A DNA stretch of 64,000 nt from Magnetococcales bacterium (lineage in GTDB: Bacteria; Pseudomonadota; Magnetococcia; Magnetococcales; JADFYX01): the NCBI GenBank assembly GCA_002753565.1, contig PEAM01000006.1:1-64000 (forward strand), in the 5' to 3' direction. The notes below the pieces were generated by a model. It searched no databases and was not told the origin of the DNA. It saw only the letters and a list, made by a program, of their open reading frames with translations. Positions 1 through 10,566 of the stretch are shown piece after piece (within the stretch, counting starts at the first letter, position 1; each line of letters starts with the position of its first letter). The translations under genes and the position numbers were made by a program.

Positions 1-59
1 GCAAGCCGAACGGCCTCAATCTTGTACTCCTTCGAATAGTACTTCCTTGCCTTTCCCAT
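1..59 (-). CDS. IS3-family transposase OrfA, N-terminal fragment (cut by window edge)
   Basis: The first 19 codons read MGKARKYYSKEYKIEAVRL, the typical opening of the helix-turn-helix OrfA of IS3-family elements (compare K-[KR]-[YR]-[ST]-xE[FY]K-xEAVRL). A GGAGGTGA ribosome binding site lies 3-10 bases upstream. OrfA normally binds the terminal repeats and is fused to the DDE OrfB by frameshifting. The rest of the gene is outside the window. Confidence 0.75.
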   Translation of the reverse strand, partial: MGKARKYYSKEYKIEAVRL

Positions 60-118
60 AGGTCACCTCCTGAATGGATTATCATCCTTTTCGGAGTGTC
101 CATCAAATCGGTGACCTA
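1..118 (-). mobile_element. End of an IS3-family insertion sequence (runs off the left edge)
   Basis: The minus strand carries the start of an IS3-type OrfA preceded by a terminal sequence with TGATGGACACTCCGAAAAGG (reading leftward from 105). This resembles the terminal repeats of IS3-family elements, which begin with TG. The outer boundary cannot be fixed from one end; it lies between about 105 and 121, just where the integrase reading frame is lost. The other end and the second orf are outside the window. Confidence 0.7.
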
Positions 119-664
119 CCATTCAGTGATAATCCCATATTTGAATACCTGCGCCACTGTTGCTCTGATCCGGTTTGGTAGATCTGTGGCTCCTCGCTTT
201 TCCATAGCTCGTAATGGGTCCAATATCTCCATAGGAGCTATTTCATTGATTGGACGATGACCAATAGCGGGGAAAATGTCTGATTCCAACCGGCGCATGA
301 TGTAACCAGCATGGCGTGGGGTCCACCTTGGCTTGTTTGTTTCCGCCCATTCACGGGCTACCAATTCAAAAGAGTTTTCAGCAGCCACCTTTGCTGCTCG
401 TTTTTTTTCCTTTTTTATTGCTATAGGGTCTACCCCATCAGCAAGCAACCTCTTTGACTCGTCCCGTTTAACTCTGGCATCTTTCAAACGGACTGTAGGA
501 TAGACACCGATAGCAATTGTTTTGCGCTTCCCTGCAAATCGGTAATCCATTCTCCAGTACTTTCCAGCCGGTTTCACCAGCAGATACAACCCACCCCCAT
601 CTGAAAGCTTGAACGCCTTATCAGCGGGTTTGGCTTGTCTTATGGTGGTATCGGTCAGCGGCAT
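116..664 (-). pseudogene. P4-type tyrosine integrase, truncated by the IS
   Basis: The 182-residue product starts MPLTDTTIRQAKPADKAF and has the N-terminal DUF4102 domain (SDGGGLYLLVKPAGKYW, then YP-x2-LKDAR) followed by the core-binding SAM-like domain (about residues 95-180). The frame stops at VFKYGIITEW, beside the IS end, so the whole catalytic domain (R-H-x-x-R and Tyr) is missing; the family is about 400 residues long. The ATG at 664 has an AAGGAG site; the frame stays open upstream through the tRNA, but that part is not coding. The gene lies 180 bp downstream of the 3' end of a tRNA-Ser on the same strand, the usual place for such an integrase at a genomic-island edge. The island would extend leftward. 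The protein should be inactive. Confidence 0.85.
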
Positions 665-675
665 AACGACATCTC

Positions 676-745
676 CTTTGACGGTACTTTTTATGACGGT
701 ATCTGCAAGTCCCGTCAAAAGTACCGCTAAAAAAGACGGTATGTC
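676..745. repeat. Clustered GACGGTA repeats upstream of the integrase
   Basis: GACGGTA occurs as direct copies at 680, 695 and 735, and the first forms an inverted repeat (TTTGACGGTACTTTT against CCGTCAAAAGTACCG, about 677-726). The cluster lies between tRNA-Ser and the integrase start. It could be arm-type integrase binding sites or an autoregulatory operator. The repeats are visible in the sequence; the function is inferred. Confidence 0.45.
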
Positions 746-842
746 AATACACTTGTTTGGATGGTGCTGGACACAAAAAAAGCCACTGACGTTGAAATCA
801 ATGACTTTTTTGGATATTTCTGGACTCTCTTGGAGTCTAATC

Positions 843-930
<88 letters not shown>

Positions 931-996
931 GCCGCATAAGTTACTCTAAATGGGCGGAGGATGACAGGGGCAAAGAGGTTCTTTTGAAAAAAAAAT

Positions 997-2283
997 TTAT
1001 CCTTTTGCAATCACTCTCATGCCACCCATGTAGGGTTGAAGGGCTTCGGGTATGGCAACGGAGCCGTCGGCCTGTTGATAATTCTCTAAAATAGCGACCA
1101 GTGTCCTTCCTACCGCCAGCCCAGAGCCATTCAGGGTGTGGACCATTTCTGGTTTTTTGGCTCCGGTTCGGCGAAAACGGGCTTTCATCCGTCGGGCCTG
1201 AAACCCCTCGGTGTTGGAGCAGGATGAAATCTCCCGATAGTGGCCCTGACCCGGCAGCCACACTTCGATATCATGGGTTTTAACCGCTGAAAAACCAAGA
1301 TCTCCCGTGCAGAGAGCGACCGTGCGGTAGGGTAACCCCAAGCGACGCAGCACCTCTTCGGCATGATTGGTGAGTTTTTCCAGGGCCGGAGCGCTCTCTT
1401 CGGGTTTGGTAATCCAGACCAGCTCTACCTTGTCAAACTGGTGTTGGCGAATCAATCCACGGGTATCTTTGCCTGCTGCACCGGCCTCACGACGAAAACA
1501 GGTTGTCCAGGCGGTCATCTGGAGAGGCAGCTCCTCTTCGGATAAAATCTGATTGCTGACCAGATTGGTCAACGGCACCTCGGCGGTGGGAATCAGAAAC
1601 AGGGGGTCATCACGGGTGGCAAAAAGATCCTCTTCAAACTTGGGAAGTTGACCGGTTCCATAGAGGGTCTGTCGGTTGGCTAACAGGGGGGGCATAACCT
1701 CTGTATAGCCGTGATCCCCGGTATGCAGGTCGAGCATGAAGTTAATCAGTGCCCGAGAAAGTCTGGCTCCGGCCCCACGCAACACGGTAAACCGTGCCCC
1801 TGCAATGGTGGCACCGGCATCAAAATCCAGAATACCTAACGCTTCACCAATTTCCCAATGGCTCTTGGGGGTAAAGGCCAAGGGGGGAGGGTCTCCGGCA
1901 GCAGGCCAGCGGCGCAGTTCGACGTTACCCCCTTCATCCTCGCCTTCTGGAACATCCTCTGCGGGCAGGTTGGGCAGGCCAGCTAAAACGGCCTCAACCT
2001 CCTGCTCCTGCTCTTTGAGATTGGCCTCCAGGGTTTTGAGTTGTGGGCCTAGCTGCTTCATCTCGGTAAAGAGATCAGCGGCATCCTCCTTGGCCCCTTT
2101 ACGGCGTCCGATCTCCTTGGAGATTTCATTGCGGCGAGCCTGAAGGTTTTCTACCTGAGCCTGAACCTGACGTTTTTCAGCCTCCAGACCGTGAAAGCGG
2201 GTTAAGTCGTACTGGCCACTTCGGCAGGAGAGTCGGCTTTGAACCCACTCTGGTTTTTCTCGGATTAATTTGATATCCAACAT
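997..2283 (-). CDS. serS: Seryl-tRNA synthetase
   Basis: A 428-residue class II aminoacyl-tRNA synthetase, the usual SerRS length, which charges tRNA-Ser (and tRNA-Sec) with serine in the cytosol. The N-terminal coiled-coil arm that grips the long variable arm spans about residues 30-105. Motif 2 is visible as [21 protein letters not shown], and motif 3 near the C-terminus as [12 protein letters not shown]. The ATG at 2283 lies three bases after the gyrA stop codon, so the two genes are probably cotranscribed. A tRNA-Ser gene follows on the same strand. Confidence 0.97.
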   Translation of the reverse strand: MLDIKLIREKPEWVQSRLSCRSGQYDLTRFHGLEAEKRQVQAQVENLQARRNEISKEIGRRKGAKEDAADLFTEMKQLGPQLKTLEANLKEQEQEVEAVLAGLPNLPAEDVPEGEDEGGNVELRRWPAAGDPPPLAFTPKSHWEIGEALGILDFDAGATIAGARFTVLRGAGARLSRALINFMLDLHTGDHGYTEVMPPLLANRQTLYGTGQLPKFEEDLFATRDDPLFLIPTAEVPLTNLVSNQILSEEELPLQMTAWTTCFRREAGAAGKDTRGLIRQHQFDKVELVWITKPEESAPALEKLTNHAEEVLRRLGLPYRTVALCTGDLGFSAVKTHDIEVWLPGQGHYREISSCSNTEGFQARRMKARFRRTGAKKPEMVHTLNGSGLAVGRTLVAILENYQQADGSVAIPEALQPYMGGMRVIAKG

Positions 2284-2286
2284 GGT

Positions 2287-5136
2287 CTACTTCCCATCAT
2301 CTGAATCATCATCTACTGACTCATCCGCATCTGTCGGTGAGTCACTCTCCATGGAGCCTGGATCTAATTCGGTTGAGGCCTCCTGATCAGCTCCGCTTAA
2401 CGCTTCTTCATCCATCTCCTCGCCCATCTCCTCATCCAACTCCTCATCCAACTCCTCAGGCTCCGCCAACCGGGCAACCGAGGCAACCCGCTCGCCTTCC
2501 GAAACGTTGAGAACCTTGACCCCCTGGGCATTGCGGCCTGTCAGGCGGATGGAGTCGATACCGGTTCGCAAGACCGTTCCCTGGTCAGAGATCAACATGA
2601 CCTGATCCCCTGGCCAGACGGTCAATGTCGCCACCACCGAGCCATTTCGCTCGCTGGTTTGGATGCCGATCACCCCCTGGGTTCCCCGCCCTTTGGTGGG
2701 GAACTGGGTCTCCTCTGACCGTTTGCCAAAGCCATGTTCTGTAATGGTCAGAACCTGACAATCGGAACCGGGCAGAAGAATGTTGAGAGCAATCACCCGG
2801 TCGTCACCTTTCAGGCGCATACCCCGTACACCTCGGGCAACCCGTCCCATTCGGCGAACCTGGCTGGTACGGAATCGGACCGCCTTTCCGCCCCGTGAGT
2901 AGAGCATGATGCGGCCTGGTTTGGGTCCTGCTTCTTCGTTATCGGCAGAGATATCATCGGTATCGACAGCGCTCTCTGTCTCTAGCAGCTCCCCGTCGAT
3001 GGTCTCCCCGTCGATGGACTCCTCGTCGGACTCATCCTCGTCAGCAGCAGACTGTTCCTCTGGCAGAACCGGCAGCAGGGCAACACCAATCAGATCATCC
3101 CCTTCCACCAGATCGACCGCCCGAATTCCGGTTACCCGAATATTGGCATAGGCCGATAGCAGGGTTTTTTTGATCAAGCCCCGGCTGGTCGCAAAGAGCA
3201 GCTCCCACTCATCCCACTCATTCCGTGTAAAGGGGGCTGGTAGAATCTGTCGGACCTTCTCCCCTTCAACCAGGGAGAGCAGATTGACGATAGGTCGTCC
3301 GCGAGCGGCCCGGCCTGCGGCGGGAAGGTCGTAGACTTTCAGCCGGAACACCCGACCCTGATCGGTAAAGCAGAGAATGGTATCGTGGGTGGAGGCGACA
3401 AAAAGCTGGGCGATAAAATCCTCTTCCCGCATGCCTGTCGCACTTTTACCTCGACCACCTCGACGTTGGGTTCGATATTCGACGCTGGGTTGACGTTTGA
3501 TGTAGCCAGCATGGCTGACGGTAACCACCATCTCCTCTTCGGGGATGAGGTCGGCCATGGAAAAGTCGCCCAGGCTGCCAACAATCTGGGTGCGGCGGGG
3601 GTCGGCAAACATCTCTTTGATGAGAAGCAGCTCATTTTTAATGACGTTCATCAGGACATCGTCAGAAGCGAGAATTTTTTTCAAGCGGGCGATCTCCGCC
3701 AGAATCTCTTCAAACTCGCCATGGATCTTATCTTGCTCCAGGCCGGTCAGGCGGTGAAGGCGCATATCGAGAATGGCCTGAGCCTGGATCTCGGTCAGCC
3801 TATAGCCCCCCTCAACAAACTGAGGTGAGGCGACATCTCCCGCTTCCAGCGCCCGAACCAGCATGGCCTCAACCGGGCCACGGTCCCATATTTCTGCAAC
3901 CAGATTGGCCTTGGCAATGGCAGGGTTGGGTGCCTCTCGGATAATTTTAATCACCCGGTCGATGTTGGCCAGAGCCACCGACAGCCCCTCCAAGAGGTGA
4001 CTACGGGCCTGGGCTTTTTTCAATTCGAACAGGGTTCGGCGGGTCACCACCTCTCGGCGATGTTTGATAAACTCGTCTAATATTCTTTTTAGAGGCAGCG
4101 TCTCCGGGCTACCGTTTACCAAGGCCAGGGTGTTGACCCCAAAGCTGGACTGCATGGGGGTGTGTTTAAAAAGCAGGTTGAGCAGAACGTCGGCATTGGC
4201 ATCCCGTTTTAGTTCGATAACCACCCGCATTCCCTGGCGATCCGACTCATCTCGAAGGTCGGAGATACCGGTTATTCGTTTTTCCCGGACCAGTTCAGCA
4301 ATACGCTCGACCAGTTTGGCTTTATTGACCTGATAGGGAAGCTCATGGATGACAATGACCTCCTGACCGGATTTTTTGATTTCGATGTCGGTTTTGGCTC
4401 GCACCACCACGGAGCCTCGCCCGGTCTCGAAGGCGCTTTGAATACCGCCTCGACCATGGATGATGCCACCGGTAGGAAAGTCCGGTCCGGGGATGAGGTC
4501 CATCAGTTCGGTGGTGTCGATATCCGGGTTGTCGATGACTGCACAGGTGGCGTCGACCACTTCTCCCAGGTTATGGGGTGGAATGTTGGTGGCCATACCG
4601 ACGGCAATACCCGAGGAGCCGTTAACCAGTAGATTGGGAAATTTTGCCGGCAGCACTTTCGGCTCGGACATGGAGCCGTCATAGTTGGGGATAAAGTCCA
4701 CCGTCTCTTTTTCCAGATCTGCCAGAAGATCCCCCGCCAGGCGGGTCATGCGCACTTCGGTGTAACGCATGGCGGCAGCGGAGTCTCCATCCACCGAGCC
4801 AAAGTTACCCTGACCGTCAATCATCAGGTGGCGCATGGAAAAGTCCTGGGCCATGCGGACAATGGTATCATAGACAGCGGTATCACCGTGGGGGTGATAT
4901 TTACCGATGACGTCACCCACCACACGGGCCGATTTTTTATAGGATCGATTCCACTCATTTCCCAGCTCCCGCATGGCAAAAAGCACCCGGCGGTGAACCG
5001 GTTTCAGTCCGTCCCGAACATCCGGCAAGGCCCGACCGACGATTACGCTCATGGCATAATCCAGGTAGGAGTTGCGCATTTCGTCTTCGATGTTGACGGG
5101 AAGTTGCTTGGGTATTATTTCGGAGTCGTCACTCAT
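2287..5136 (-). CDS. gyrA: DNA gyrase subunit A
   Basis: A 949-residue type IIA topoisomerase subunit that, with GyrB, introduces negative supercoils. The catalytic tyrosine sits in [11 protein letters not shown], the quinolone region reads [10 protein letters not shown] (Thr at the E. coli Ser83 position), and the GyrA box QRRGGRGK marks it as gyrase rather than ParC. The C-terminal beta-pinwheel is interrupted by an acidic insert (about residues 715-765, rich in D/E/S) and the protein ends in a roughly 65-residue D/E-rich tail. Both make it longer than E. coli GyrA (875 aa). It heads the gyrA-serS pair. The ribosome binding site before the ATG is weak. Confidence 0.97.
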   Translation of the reverse strand: MSDDSEIIPKQLPVNIEDEMRNSYLDYAMSVIVGRALPDVRDGLKPVHRRVLFAMRELGNEWNRSYKKSARVVGDVIGKYHPHGDTAVYDTIVRMAQDFSMRHLMIDGQGNFGSVDGDSAAAMRYTEVRMTRLAGDLLADLEKETVDFIPNYDGSMSEPKVLPAKFPNLLVNGSSGIAVGMATNIPPHNLGEVVDATCAVIDNPDIDTTELMDLIPGPDFPTGGIIHGRGGIQSAFETGRGSVVVRAKTDIEIKKSGQEVIVIHELPYQVNKAKLVERIAELVREKRITGISDLRDESDRQGMRVVIELKRDANADVLLNLLFKHTPMQSSFGVNTLALVNGSPETLPLKRILDEFIKHRREVVTRRTLFELKKAQARSHLLEGLSVALANIDRVIKIIREAPNPAIAKANLVAEIWDRGPVEAMLVRALEAGDVASPQFVEGGYRLTEIQAQAILDMRLHRLTGLEQDKIHGEFEEILAEIARLKKILASDDVLMNVIKNELLLIKEMFADPRRTQIVGSLGDFSMADLIPEEEMVVTVSHAGYIKRQPSVEYRTQRRGGRGKSATGMREEDFIAQLFVASTHDTILCFTDQGRVFRLKVYDLPAAGRAARGRPIVNLLSLVEGEKVRQILPAPFTRNEWDEWELLFATSRGLIKKTLLSAYANIRVTGIRAVDLVEGDDLIGVALLPVLPEEQSAADEDESDEESIDGETIDGELLETESAVDTDDISADNEEAGPKPGRIMLYSRGGKAVRFRTSQVRRMGRVARGVRGMRLKGDDRVIALNILLPGSDCQVLTITEHGFGKRSEETQFPTKGRGTQGVIGIQTSERNGSVVATLTVWPGDQVMLISDQGTVLRTGIDSIRLTGRNAQGVKVLNVSEGERVASVARLAEPEELDEELDEEMGEEMDEEALSGADQEASTELDPGSMESDSPTDADESVDDDSDDGK

Positions 5137-5317
5137 AAACTTCGCTGGCTCTTTTTTTGGGTTGGTCGAGTAGGGTTAACGGGAAAAATCAGGCGTCCAT
5201 TAACGAACGCCTCAGTATAGCCGATAATACCCCGCCTGCCTACCCTGTAATCCACAATTTTTGCAGGGAAAAAAGAATCGACCCGAGGGGTCGGTGCCCA
5301 AGGAGAAAAAGGGGTGT

Positions 5318-5740
5318 CTAGCGGGTGAGGATTCGGGTGGTCAACGTAGCAGAGCAGACCCGCTCTCCCTGATCATCAACCAGATCCATATGCCACACAT
5401 GGCTACCTTTTCCCAGATGGAGCGGGGTGGCGGTTCCGGTCACATGCCCCTCTTTGACCCCCTTAAGATGGCTGGCTGAGATGGACTGTCCCACCGCCAG
5501 ATAGCGGTCGCTATCCAGACAGAGGTTGGAGGCCAGACTGCCCAAGGTTTCGGCAAGCACCACGGAGGCGCCACCATGCAGAGAGCCAAAGGGCTGTTTG
5601 GTTCGGACATCCACCGGCATGGTGCCGGTCAGGGTCTCGGCCCCCAGAGCAGTCAGTTGAATACCCAGGTGGTGGATCATATTGATTTGATAGCGGCTGT
5701 TGAGTTCAGCAACCGAAAGATCCCTATACCAGATGGTCAC
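5318..5740 (-). CDS. menI: 1,4-dihydroxy-2-naphthoyl-CoA thioesterase (hotdog fold)
   Basis: A 140-residue hotdog thioesterase that hydrolyses DHNA-CoA to DHNA before prenylation in menaquinone synthesis. The block KQPFGSLHGGASVVLAETLG, with the catalytic Glu, closely matches E. coli MenI (YdiI), including MPVDxRTKQPFG upstream and PLHLG downstream. I chose a GTG start at 5740 because an AGGAG site precedes it and the product then begins like MenI (xIWYRDL). The start lies 17 bp inside the end of menE, which suggests translational coupling. It is the last gene of the men operon. Confidence 0.88.
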   Translation of the reverse strand: MTIWYRDLSVAELNSRYQINMIHHLGIQLTALGAETLTGTMPVDVRTKQPFGSLHGGASVVLAETLGSLASNLCLDSDRYLAVGQSISASHLKGVKEGHVTGTATPLHLGKGSHVWHMDLVDDQGERVCSATLTTRILTR

Positions 5741-6824
5741 ACTTTTTCTCCTGTTGCAGGGTTTTAATCCGGTCCCACTTACCGCTGGCAGTCTGGACAA
5801 AAGCTGGCACCGCAACGATCTGACGTGGCGCCTCATAGGGGGGGCAGAGTTTTCGACAGGCCGCCAGGATAGCCGCCTCCTCCGAAGGGGTGACCCCCTC
5901 CCCTTCCAGATAGAGGGTGACAGACTCCCCCAGCCGCTCATCCTCGACACCGGCAATCAGATAGTTTTTCTGCCACGTTGCCATCAGCGGCGCAAGGGCC
6001 CGCTCCACAACCTCTGGGTGGATCTTGATACCGCCACTGTTGATCACATGGTCCAGACGACTCAACCAACGAAAGGCGGTAGAGCTGATCAACTCCACCC
6101 GGTCTCGGGTTGTGAGCGGGCCATCCAGAAGGGCGGGGGCCTGGATAATCAACTGACCCGCCTCTCCCTGGGAGAATTGAACCCCCGGCAACCCCTGATA
6201 GCTCGACTGAGCCGGCCCGGGAGCAAGGCGGCGTAGAGCCACATGGCTTAAGGTTTCGGTCATGCCGTAAGTCACATGGATCGGGTTGGGACCGCAGGAG
6301 AGAAGGCGCTCCAGGTGGGGCGAGGGAGCGGCCCCTCCCACCAACAATGAGCCTATTTTTTCAAGCAGCCCCCCATCACCCCCCTGCCCTACCATCCCCA
6401 GCAACTGACTGGGGGTGGCGGCCAGCAGATCGTAGCGTCTGTCCGGCAGATCTTGCCAGGTCAACCTCCGCCCTGGGGCCATGGGAATCAGATCCAGTTC
6501 GCCAACCAGGGCACGCACCACCATCATCACGCCGGCAATGTGGGTTGTGGGCAGAATAAGCAGCCCCTTGCCCCCAGGAGCAATGTTCAGATGGTCCAGG
6601 GTGGCCCGTGCGCTGGCCTCCATCCGGGCTTTCTCTGCCCGGATCAACTTGGGAGGACCGGTAGAGCCGGAGGTTTTCAGGGTGAGGGTCGCATCGGGAC
6701 CAAACCAGGCCCGCAGCAGATCGAACAGCGCCTGCTCCCAGGGGGGGAGCAGGCGTTTTTGTTGCTCTGATTGGATAAAGTCGAGCAGCCCCTGGGGGGA
6801 GTAGGTGGTCCCGTTGAGTCTCAT
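5724..6824 (-). CDS. menE: o-Succinylbenzoate-CoA ligase
   Basis: A 366-residue AMP-forming ligase of the ANL superfamily that activates o-succinylbenzoate to its CoA ester. The P-loop-like AMP-binding motif TLKTSGSTGPPKLIR is at about residues 49-63, the A5 region reads VTYGMTETLSH, and the C-terminal part carries SRLDHVINSGGIKIHPEVVE and the lysine of SGKWDRIK. It is shorter than E. coli MenE (451 aa) because the N-terminal region is compact. It is separated from menC by a 118-bp gap with a palindromic repeat and overlaps menI at its 3' end. Context makes the substrate assignment firm. Confidence 0.9.
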   Translation of the reverse strand: MRLNGTTYSPQGLLDFIQSEQQKRLLPPWEQALFDLLRAWFGPDATLTLKTSGSTGPPKLIRAEKARMEASARATLDHLNIAPGGKGLLILPTTHIAGVMMVVRALVGELDLIPMAPGRRLTWQDLPDRRYDLLAATPSQLLGMVGQGGDGGLLEKIGSLLVGGAAPSPHLERLLSCGPNPIHVTYGMTETLSHVALRRLAPGPAQSSYQGLPGVQFSQGEAGQLIIQAPALLDGPLTTRDRVELISSTAFRWLSRLDHVINSGGIKIHPEVVERALAPLMATWQKNYLIAGVEDERLGESVTLYLEGEGVTPSEEAAILAACRKLCPPYEAPRQIVAVPAFVQTASGKWDRIKTLQQEKKCDHLV

Positions 6825-6836
6825 AGCGTCACTCTA

Positions 6837-6916
6837 AACCAAATTTGTACAAAACTATCTCGGATGGGTCTGAGAAGGCATGGATCTCTTCCCAGACCCA
6901 TCCAAAACGGTTTGGC
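6837..6916. repeat. Dispersed palindromic repeat, copy A (between menC and menE)
   Basis: The unit AACCAAATTTGTACAAAAC is followed by an imperfect 42-bp palindrome at 6862-6903 whose arms are GGATGGGTCTG and CAGACCCATCC, and then by CAAAACGGTTTGG. The same modules recur at 13551-13656 and 24934-25036. It lies within the men operon, so its RNA would form a hairpin between menC and menE and could adjust menE-menI expression. Confidence 0.8.
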
Positions 6917-6942
6917 ACCTCTTTGGTCTGGTATCTTCAGGT

Positions 6943-8055
6943 CTACCCTCCCTCGGCAAACAGAGCCGAGAGATCCCAGTACCGATCCGGTACAACGGCC
7001 AGGGTCTCCCCCTGCTGAACCAAGGGAGAGGGGAAATTGTCGACAAACAGTCCGCCGGTTCCCAACCCTTGTGGTCGGGGATTTTGCAGGGTGGCACTCC
7101 ACTGGGCCAGGGCGTTCAGACCGACATTGGACTCCAAGGCCGAGGTAATCCACCAGCCAATACCGTGCCGGTTGGCGAGATCCATCCAGCCTCCTGCCCC
7201 GGAAAAACCCCCGATCAAAGCCGGTTTTAAAATCAGATAGTGGGGTTTAATCTGCGCCAAAAGAGCCAGCCGTCGGGGCTGGTCATCCACCCCAATCAGC
7301 TCTTCATCCAGCGCAATGGCAATCGGCGAGGCCGCACAGAGGTGGGCCATAGCCGGGTAGTGACCCGGCGGCAGAGGCTGCTCGATGGAGTGGATGCCGA
7401 AGGGGGCCAGCCGCGCCAATTTTTCTTCGGCCTCGTCGGGGGCAAAGGCGCCGTTGGCATCCAGGCGGATTTCAACCTCCTCTTTGGAAAACCGCTGACG
7501 AATGGCTTGGATCATGGCGCACTCCTGATCAAAATCCTCCGCACCAATTTTTAATTTGATACAGCGAAACCCCTGCCCCAGCTTCTCCTCCACAGCCACC
7601 AACATGGTGGCTACCGACCCCATCCAGATAAGACCATTGATGGTGATGGCCTGCTCCCCGCGGGTGAAGGCAGAGGGGAAAAGCGTCCGCTCTCCTCCTC
7701 CCAACAGATCCAACAAGGCCATCTCGGCCCCAAAGCGAACCGAAGAGAGGGAGAGGGCATCCAGAGCCTCGCGGGGTCCGTGGGAGGCCAATCTTTGGCA
7801 AAACAGATCCAACTGGGGGGGGATCTGCTCGGGTGACTCCACACTTAAACCAGCCAGGGGGGGCACCTCTCCCAGACCAAAAAGGGTGGCATCATCGGCT
7901 TGGCTCACCCGCAAAAACCACAGGGGACGATGGTCCATCACCCCACGAGAGGTGCGGGCCGGCCGCCGAAACGTAAGGCACCATGACTGCCAACTGGCCT
8001 GCAGATCTGGCAGGCCATCCAGGCGGCCCGCCAGAGGGTTGAGCGGATTGCGCAT
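6943..8055 (-). CDS. menC: o-Succinylbenzoate synthase
   Basis: A 370-residue enolase-superfamily enzyme that dehydrates SHCHC to o-succinylbenzoate. The Lys pair is in CIKLKIGAEDF, and the metal ligands are the Asp of EIRLDANGAF, the Glu of SIEQPLP and the Asp/Glu of ALDEEL, followed by a lysine in LILKPALIGG. The start codon touches the menB stop at 8055, and menE follows. It belongs to the divergent MenC class found in E. coli rather than the N-acylamino acid racemase-like class, as far as motif spacing shows. Confidence 0.92.
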   Translation of the reverse strand: MRNPLNPLAGRLDGLPDLQASWQSWCLTFRRPARTSRGVMDHRPLWFLRVSQADDATLFGLGEVPPLAGLSVESPEQIPPQLDLFCQRLASHGPREALDALSLSSVRFGAEMALLDLLGGGERTLFPSAFTRGEQAITINGLIWMGSVATMLVAVEEKLGQGFRCIKLKIGAEDFDQECAMIQAIRQRFSKEEVEIRLDANGAFAPDEAEEKLARLAPFGIHSIEQPLPPGHYPAMAHLCAASPIAIALDEELIGVDDQPRRLALLAQIKPHYLILKPALIGGFSGAGGWMDLANRHGIGWWITSALESNVGLNALAQWSATLQNPRPQGLGTGGLFVDNFPSPLVQQGETLAVVPDRYWDLSALFAEGG

Positions 8056-8879
8056 CAGATAAATTTGGGGAATTTTTTAAAGTCCGGCTCCCGCTTCTCC
8101 AGGAAGGCGTCCCGCCCCTCCTTGGCCTCTTCGGTCAGATAATAGAGCAGGGTGGCGTTGCCCGACAGCTCTTGAATACCGGCCTGGCCATCCAGGTCGG
8201 CATTGAAGGCGGTCTTTAACATGCGCAAGGCCAAAGGGCTGCGTTTCAAGATTTTCTGACACCAGGCAACCGTGGTCTCCTCCAGTTTTTCCAGAGCCAC
8301 CACCCGGTTGACCAATCCCATGGCCAAAGCCTCTTGGGCATCGTACTGATCACACAGATACCAGATCTCCCGTGCCTTTTTCTGTCCCACCACCCGAGCC
8401 AGATAGGAGGCGCCGAACCCACCATCAAAGCTGCCTACCTTGGGGCCGGTCTGACCAAAACGGGCGTTGTCGGCAGCGATGGTCAGATCACACACTACAT
8501 GGAGCACATGGCCCCCACCAATAGCCCATCCAGCCACCATGGCAATCACCGGTTTGGGGATGGAGCGGATCAGCTTTTGCAGAGTCAGGACATTGAGTCG
8601 GGGTAGCTGATCTGCGGCCAGATACCCCCCCTCCCCGCGCACCGATTGATCACCCCCACTACAGAAGGCTTTTCCCCCTTCACCGGTCAGGATGATCACC
8701 CCAATATCGGTCCGCTCCCAAGCCATCTCCATGGCGTCGATCATCTCTTGAATGGTCAGCGGTGTGAAGGCGTTGTGAACCTGGGGGCGGTTGATGCTGA
8801 TTTTGGCGATCCCGTCATAAAACTGAAAGGTGATCTCCTGGTAGGTTTTGATGGGCTTCCATGGCAGTTTACTTTCCAT
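8055..8879 (-). CDS. menB: 1,4-Dihydroxy-2-naphthoyl-CoA synthase
   Basis: A 274-residue crotonase-fold enzyme that closes the ring of o-succinylbenzoyl-CoA. Diagnostic segments are [11 protein letters not shown], the oxyanion-hole region [20 protein letters not shown], and [20 protein letters not shown]. The start at 8879 gives [16 protein letters not shown], the normal MenB N-terminus; the frame stays open upstream but that part is not MenB. Its first 11 bp overlap the end of menD and its stop codon adjoins menC, so it is tightly coupled in the operon. Confidence 0.96.
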   Translation of the reverse strand: MESKLPWKPIKTYQEITFQFYDGIAKISINRPQVHNAFTPLTIQEMIDAMEMAWERTDIGVIILTGEGGKAFCSGGDQSVRGEGGYLAADQLPRLNVLTLQKLIRSIPKPVIAMVAGWAIGGGHVLHVVCDLTIAADNARFGQTGPKVGSFDGGFGASYLARVVGQKKAREIWYLCDQYDAQEALAMGLVNRVVALEKLEETTVAWCQKILKRSPLALRMLKTAFNADLDGQAGIQELSGNATLLYYLTEEAKEGRDAFLEKREPDFKKFPKFI

Positions 8880-10566
8880 TGTTTGGCTCTTCTCCTCGGC
8901 AAAAGGCTTGGTAACAGCATTGGCTGATGGCATGGTCGATCTGGATCTCCAGCAGTTTGGCACCCGGCTCTCCGTGGAGCAGCCATGGAATAGCCTGCTG
9001 CACCGAAGCGTGGTCGGTGGCGGTCCGGTAGTCCACCCCTGCCTCATTGGCGGCCCCTCTGGCACTGGATGTCTGCTGGGCGATGAAATGGCTTGCACAC
9101 TCCGGCTGATCCGAAGGACCATCAATCACACCAAAAATACGCCCACCCCCATTATTGAGCAAGACAATGCGGATGGTATCGGGAATCTGTGCCAGCCACA
9201 GGGCATTGCGCCCATAGTGAAAAGCCATGTCGCCGATAATCAACAGATGCAGCCGATCAGAGACCAGGCTATGGCCCATGGCCGTGGCCAAACAGCCATC
9301 AATTCCGGCGGTTCCCCGGTTGGCCCACACCCCGTCCGGCTGGATCTGGGGGGCCATCAGGGCGCCGTAGCGAACACTCAAGCTGTTGGCCAGATGCAGG
9401 TGGGCGGTTGGGGGCAGAGCCGCCAACAGCTGCCCGACGGCCTGCAGCTCGCTGTAGGGTTGAGCGGCAAAAAAGCGCTGATCAAACCGTTGGGATGCCC
9501 GATCCTGGCAGCGCCAGCTCTCTGCCAAGGCGCTCGGCTTGCGGGGCTTGATCCGCTGGGTGAGCTGATTAAAAAACAGGGCAGGCTCTGCAGTAATACG
9601 CCGGGTGAGCGAGCAAAAGGGATCGGCGATGCCAAAACCAGCCTCAACATGCCAGTGATAGAGAGGGGGATGGCGCCGGATCTGCTGTTTCAACCCTTTG
9701 GAGAGCAGAGACAAGCCGAAGGTGATCAGCAGGGTTGGTGGAGCCGATCGCCACAAAGAGGGGTCACGCTCTGCCCGACGGCAGACCTCTTCCCCCGAGG
9801 GAATATTGGCCAGTATATCGGCTAATACCACCGTTCCCAACCGATTGGCCAGCGCTGTTACCGCCGCCGAGAGGTCAGGGTCGGGGGGGGATTGTCCCGC
9901 CAGAAGCAGAACCGTCTCTGCCCCTTCATACTCTGCCAGCAAGGGGACCCACGCCGACTCCGTCAGTTGGCACACGGTTGAGGGAGAGTGGATAAGCCGC
10001 AGATCGGCTGGCAGAGGAAAGGTCTCCCCCGGCTCGGGATAGAGCGGCTCATACAGGGGGACATTCAGATGCACCGGCCCCCTGGGGTGCTGGCGGGCCA
10101 ACAGGACCAGCTCTGACAGCTGCCGCCATCCCGACCATCGGCTGCTCACCCTCTCCAGCGCCGCCGGCCACTCCCCGGATTTTTTCACATGGCGCCCATA
10201 AAGATTACGCTGATGAATGGTCTGCCCATCCCGCTGGTCAATCCACTCCGGGGGTCGATCTGCCGTCAGAACCAGCAGAGGCACCTGAAGATAGAAAGCC
10301 TCGCTCACCGCCGGGCCATAGTTGAGGGCTGCGGTTCCCGAGGTGCAGATCAGGGCCACGGTCCGGTTGGTCTGTTGTGCCATCCCCAGGGCGATGTAGG
10401 CGGCGGTCCGTTCATCGGGCACCGTCATACACTGAATGTGGGGATGGCGCACAAAGGCCAGCGTCAACGGAGCGCAACGGGAGCCAGGGGAGAGAACCGC
10501 ATGGGTTATCCCCTGCTGATGACAGATTGAGGCGATCGCCCAGATGGCCGAGAGGCTCTGACTCAT
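8869..10566 (-). CDS. menD: SEPHCHC synthase (ThDP-dependent)
   Basis: A 565-residue thiamine-diphosphate enzyme that joins isochorismate and 2-oxoglutarate to make SEPHCHC. The opening ([18 protein letters not shown]) and [18 protein letters not shown] are typical of MenD, and the ThDP/Mg motif is [16 protein letters not shown] with [10 protein letters not shown]. The ATG at 10566 overlaps the menF stop as ATGA, and menB starts inside its 3' end. No separate menH gene follows, although MenH normally acts next (MenD product eliminates pyruvate slowly on its own). Confidence 0.95.
   Translation of the reverse strand: MSQSLSAIWAIASICHQQGITHAVLSPGSRCAPLTLAFVRHPHIQCMTVPDERTAAYIALGMAQQTNRTVALICTSGTAALNYGPAVSEAFYLQVPLLVLTADRPPEWIDQRDGQTIHQRNLYGRHVKKSGEWPAALERVSSRWSGWRQLSELVLLARQHPRGPVHLNVPLYEPLYPEPGETFPLPADLRLIHSPSTVCQLTESAWVPLLAEYEGAETVLLLAGQSPPDPDLSAAVTALANRLGTVVLADILANIPSGEEVCRRAERDPSLWRSAPPTLLITFGLSLLSKGLKQQIRRHPPLYHWHVEAGFGIADPFCSLTRRITAEPALFFNQLTQRIKPRKPSALAESWRCQDRASQRFDQRFFAAQPYSELQAVGQLLAALPPTAHLHLANSLSVRYGALMAPQIQPDGVWANRGTAGIDGCLATAMGHSLVSDRLHLLIIGDMAFHYGRNALWLAQIPDTIRIVLLNNGGGRIFGVIDGPSDQPECASHFIAQQTSSARGAANEAGVDYRTATDHASVQQAIPWLLHGEPGAKLLEIQIDHAISQCCYQAFCRGEEPNNGK

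Noticed and set aside
4850-4920. Thr at GyrA position 83 as evidence of quinolone resistance
   Set aside because: Thr is the natural residue in many bacteria; it cannot be read as a selected mutation.
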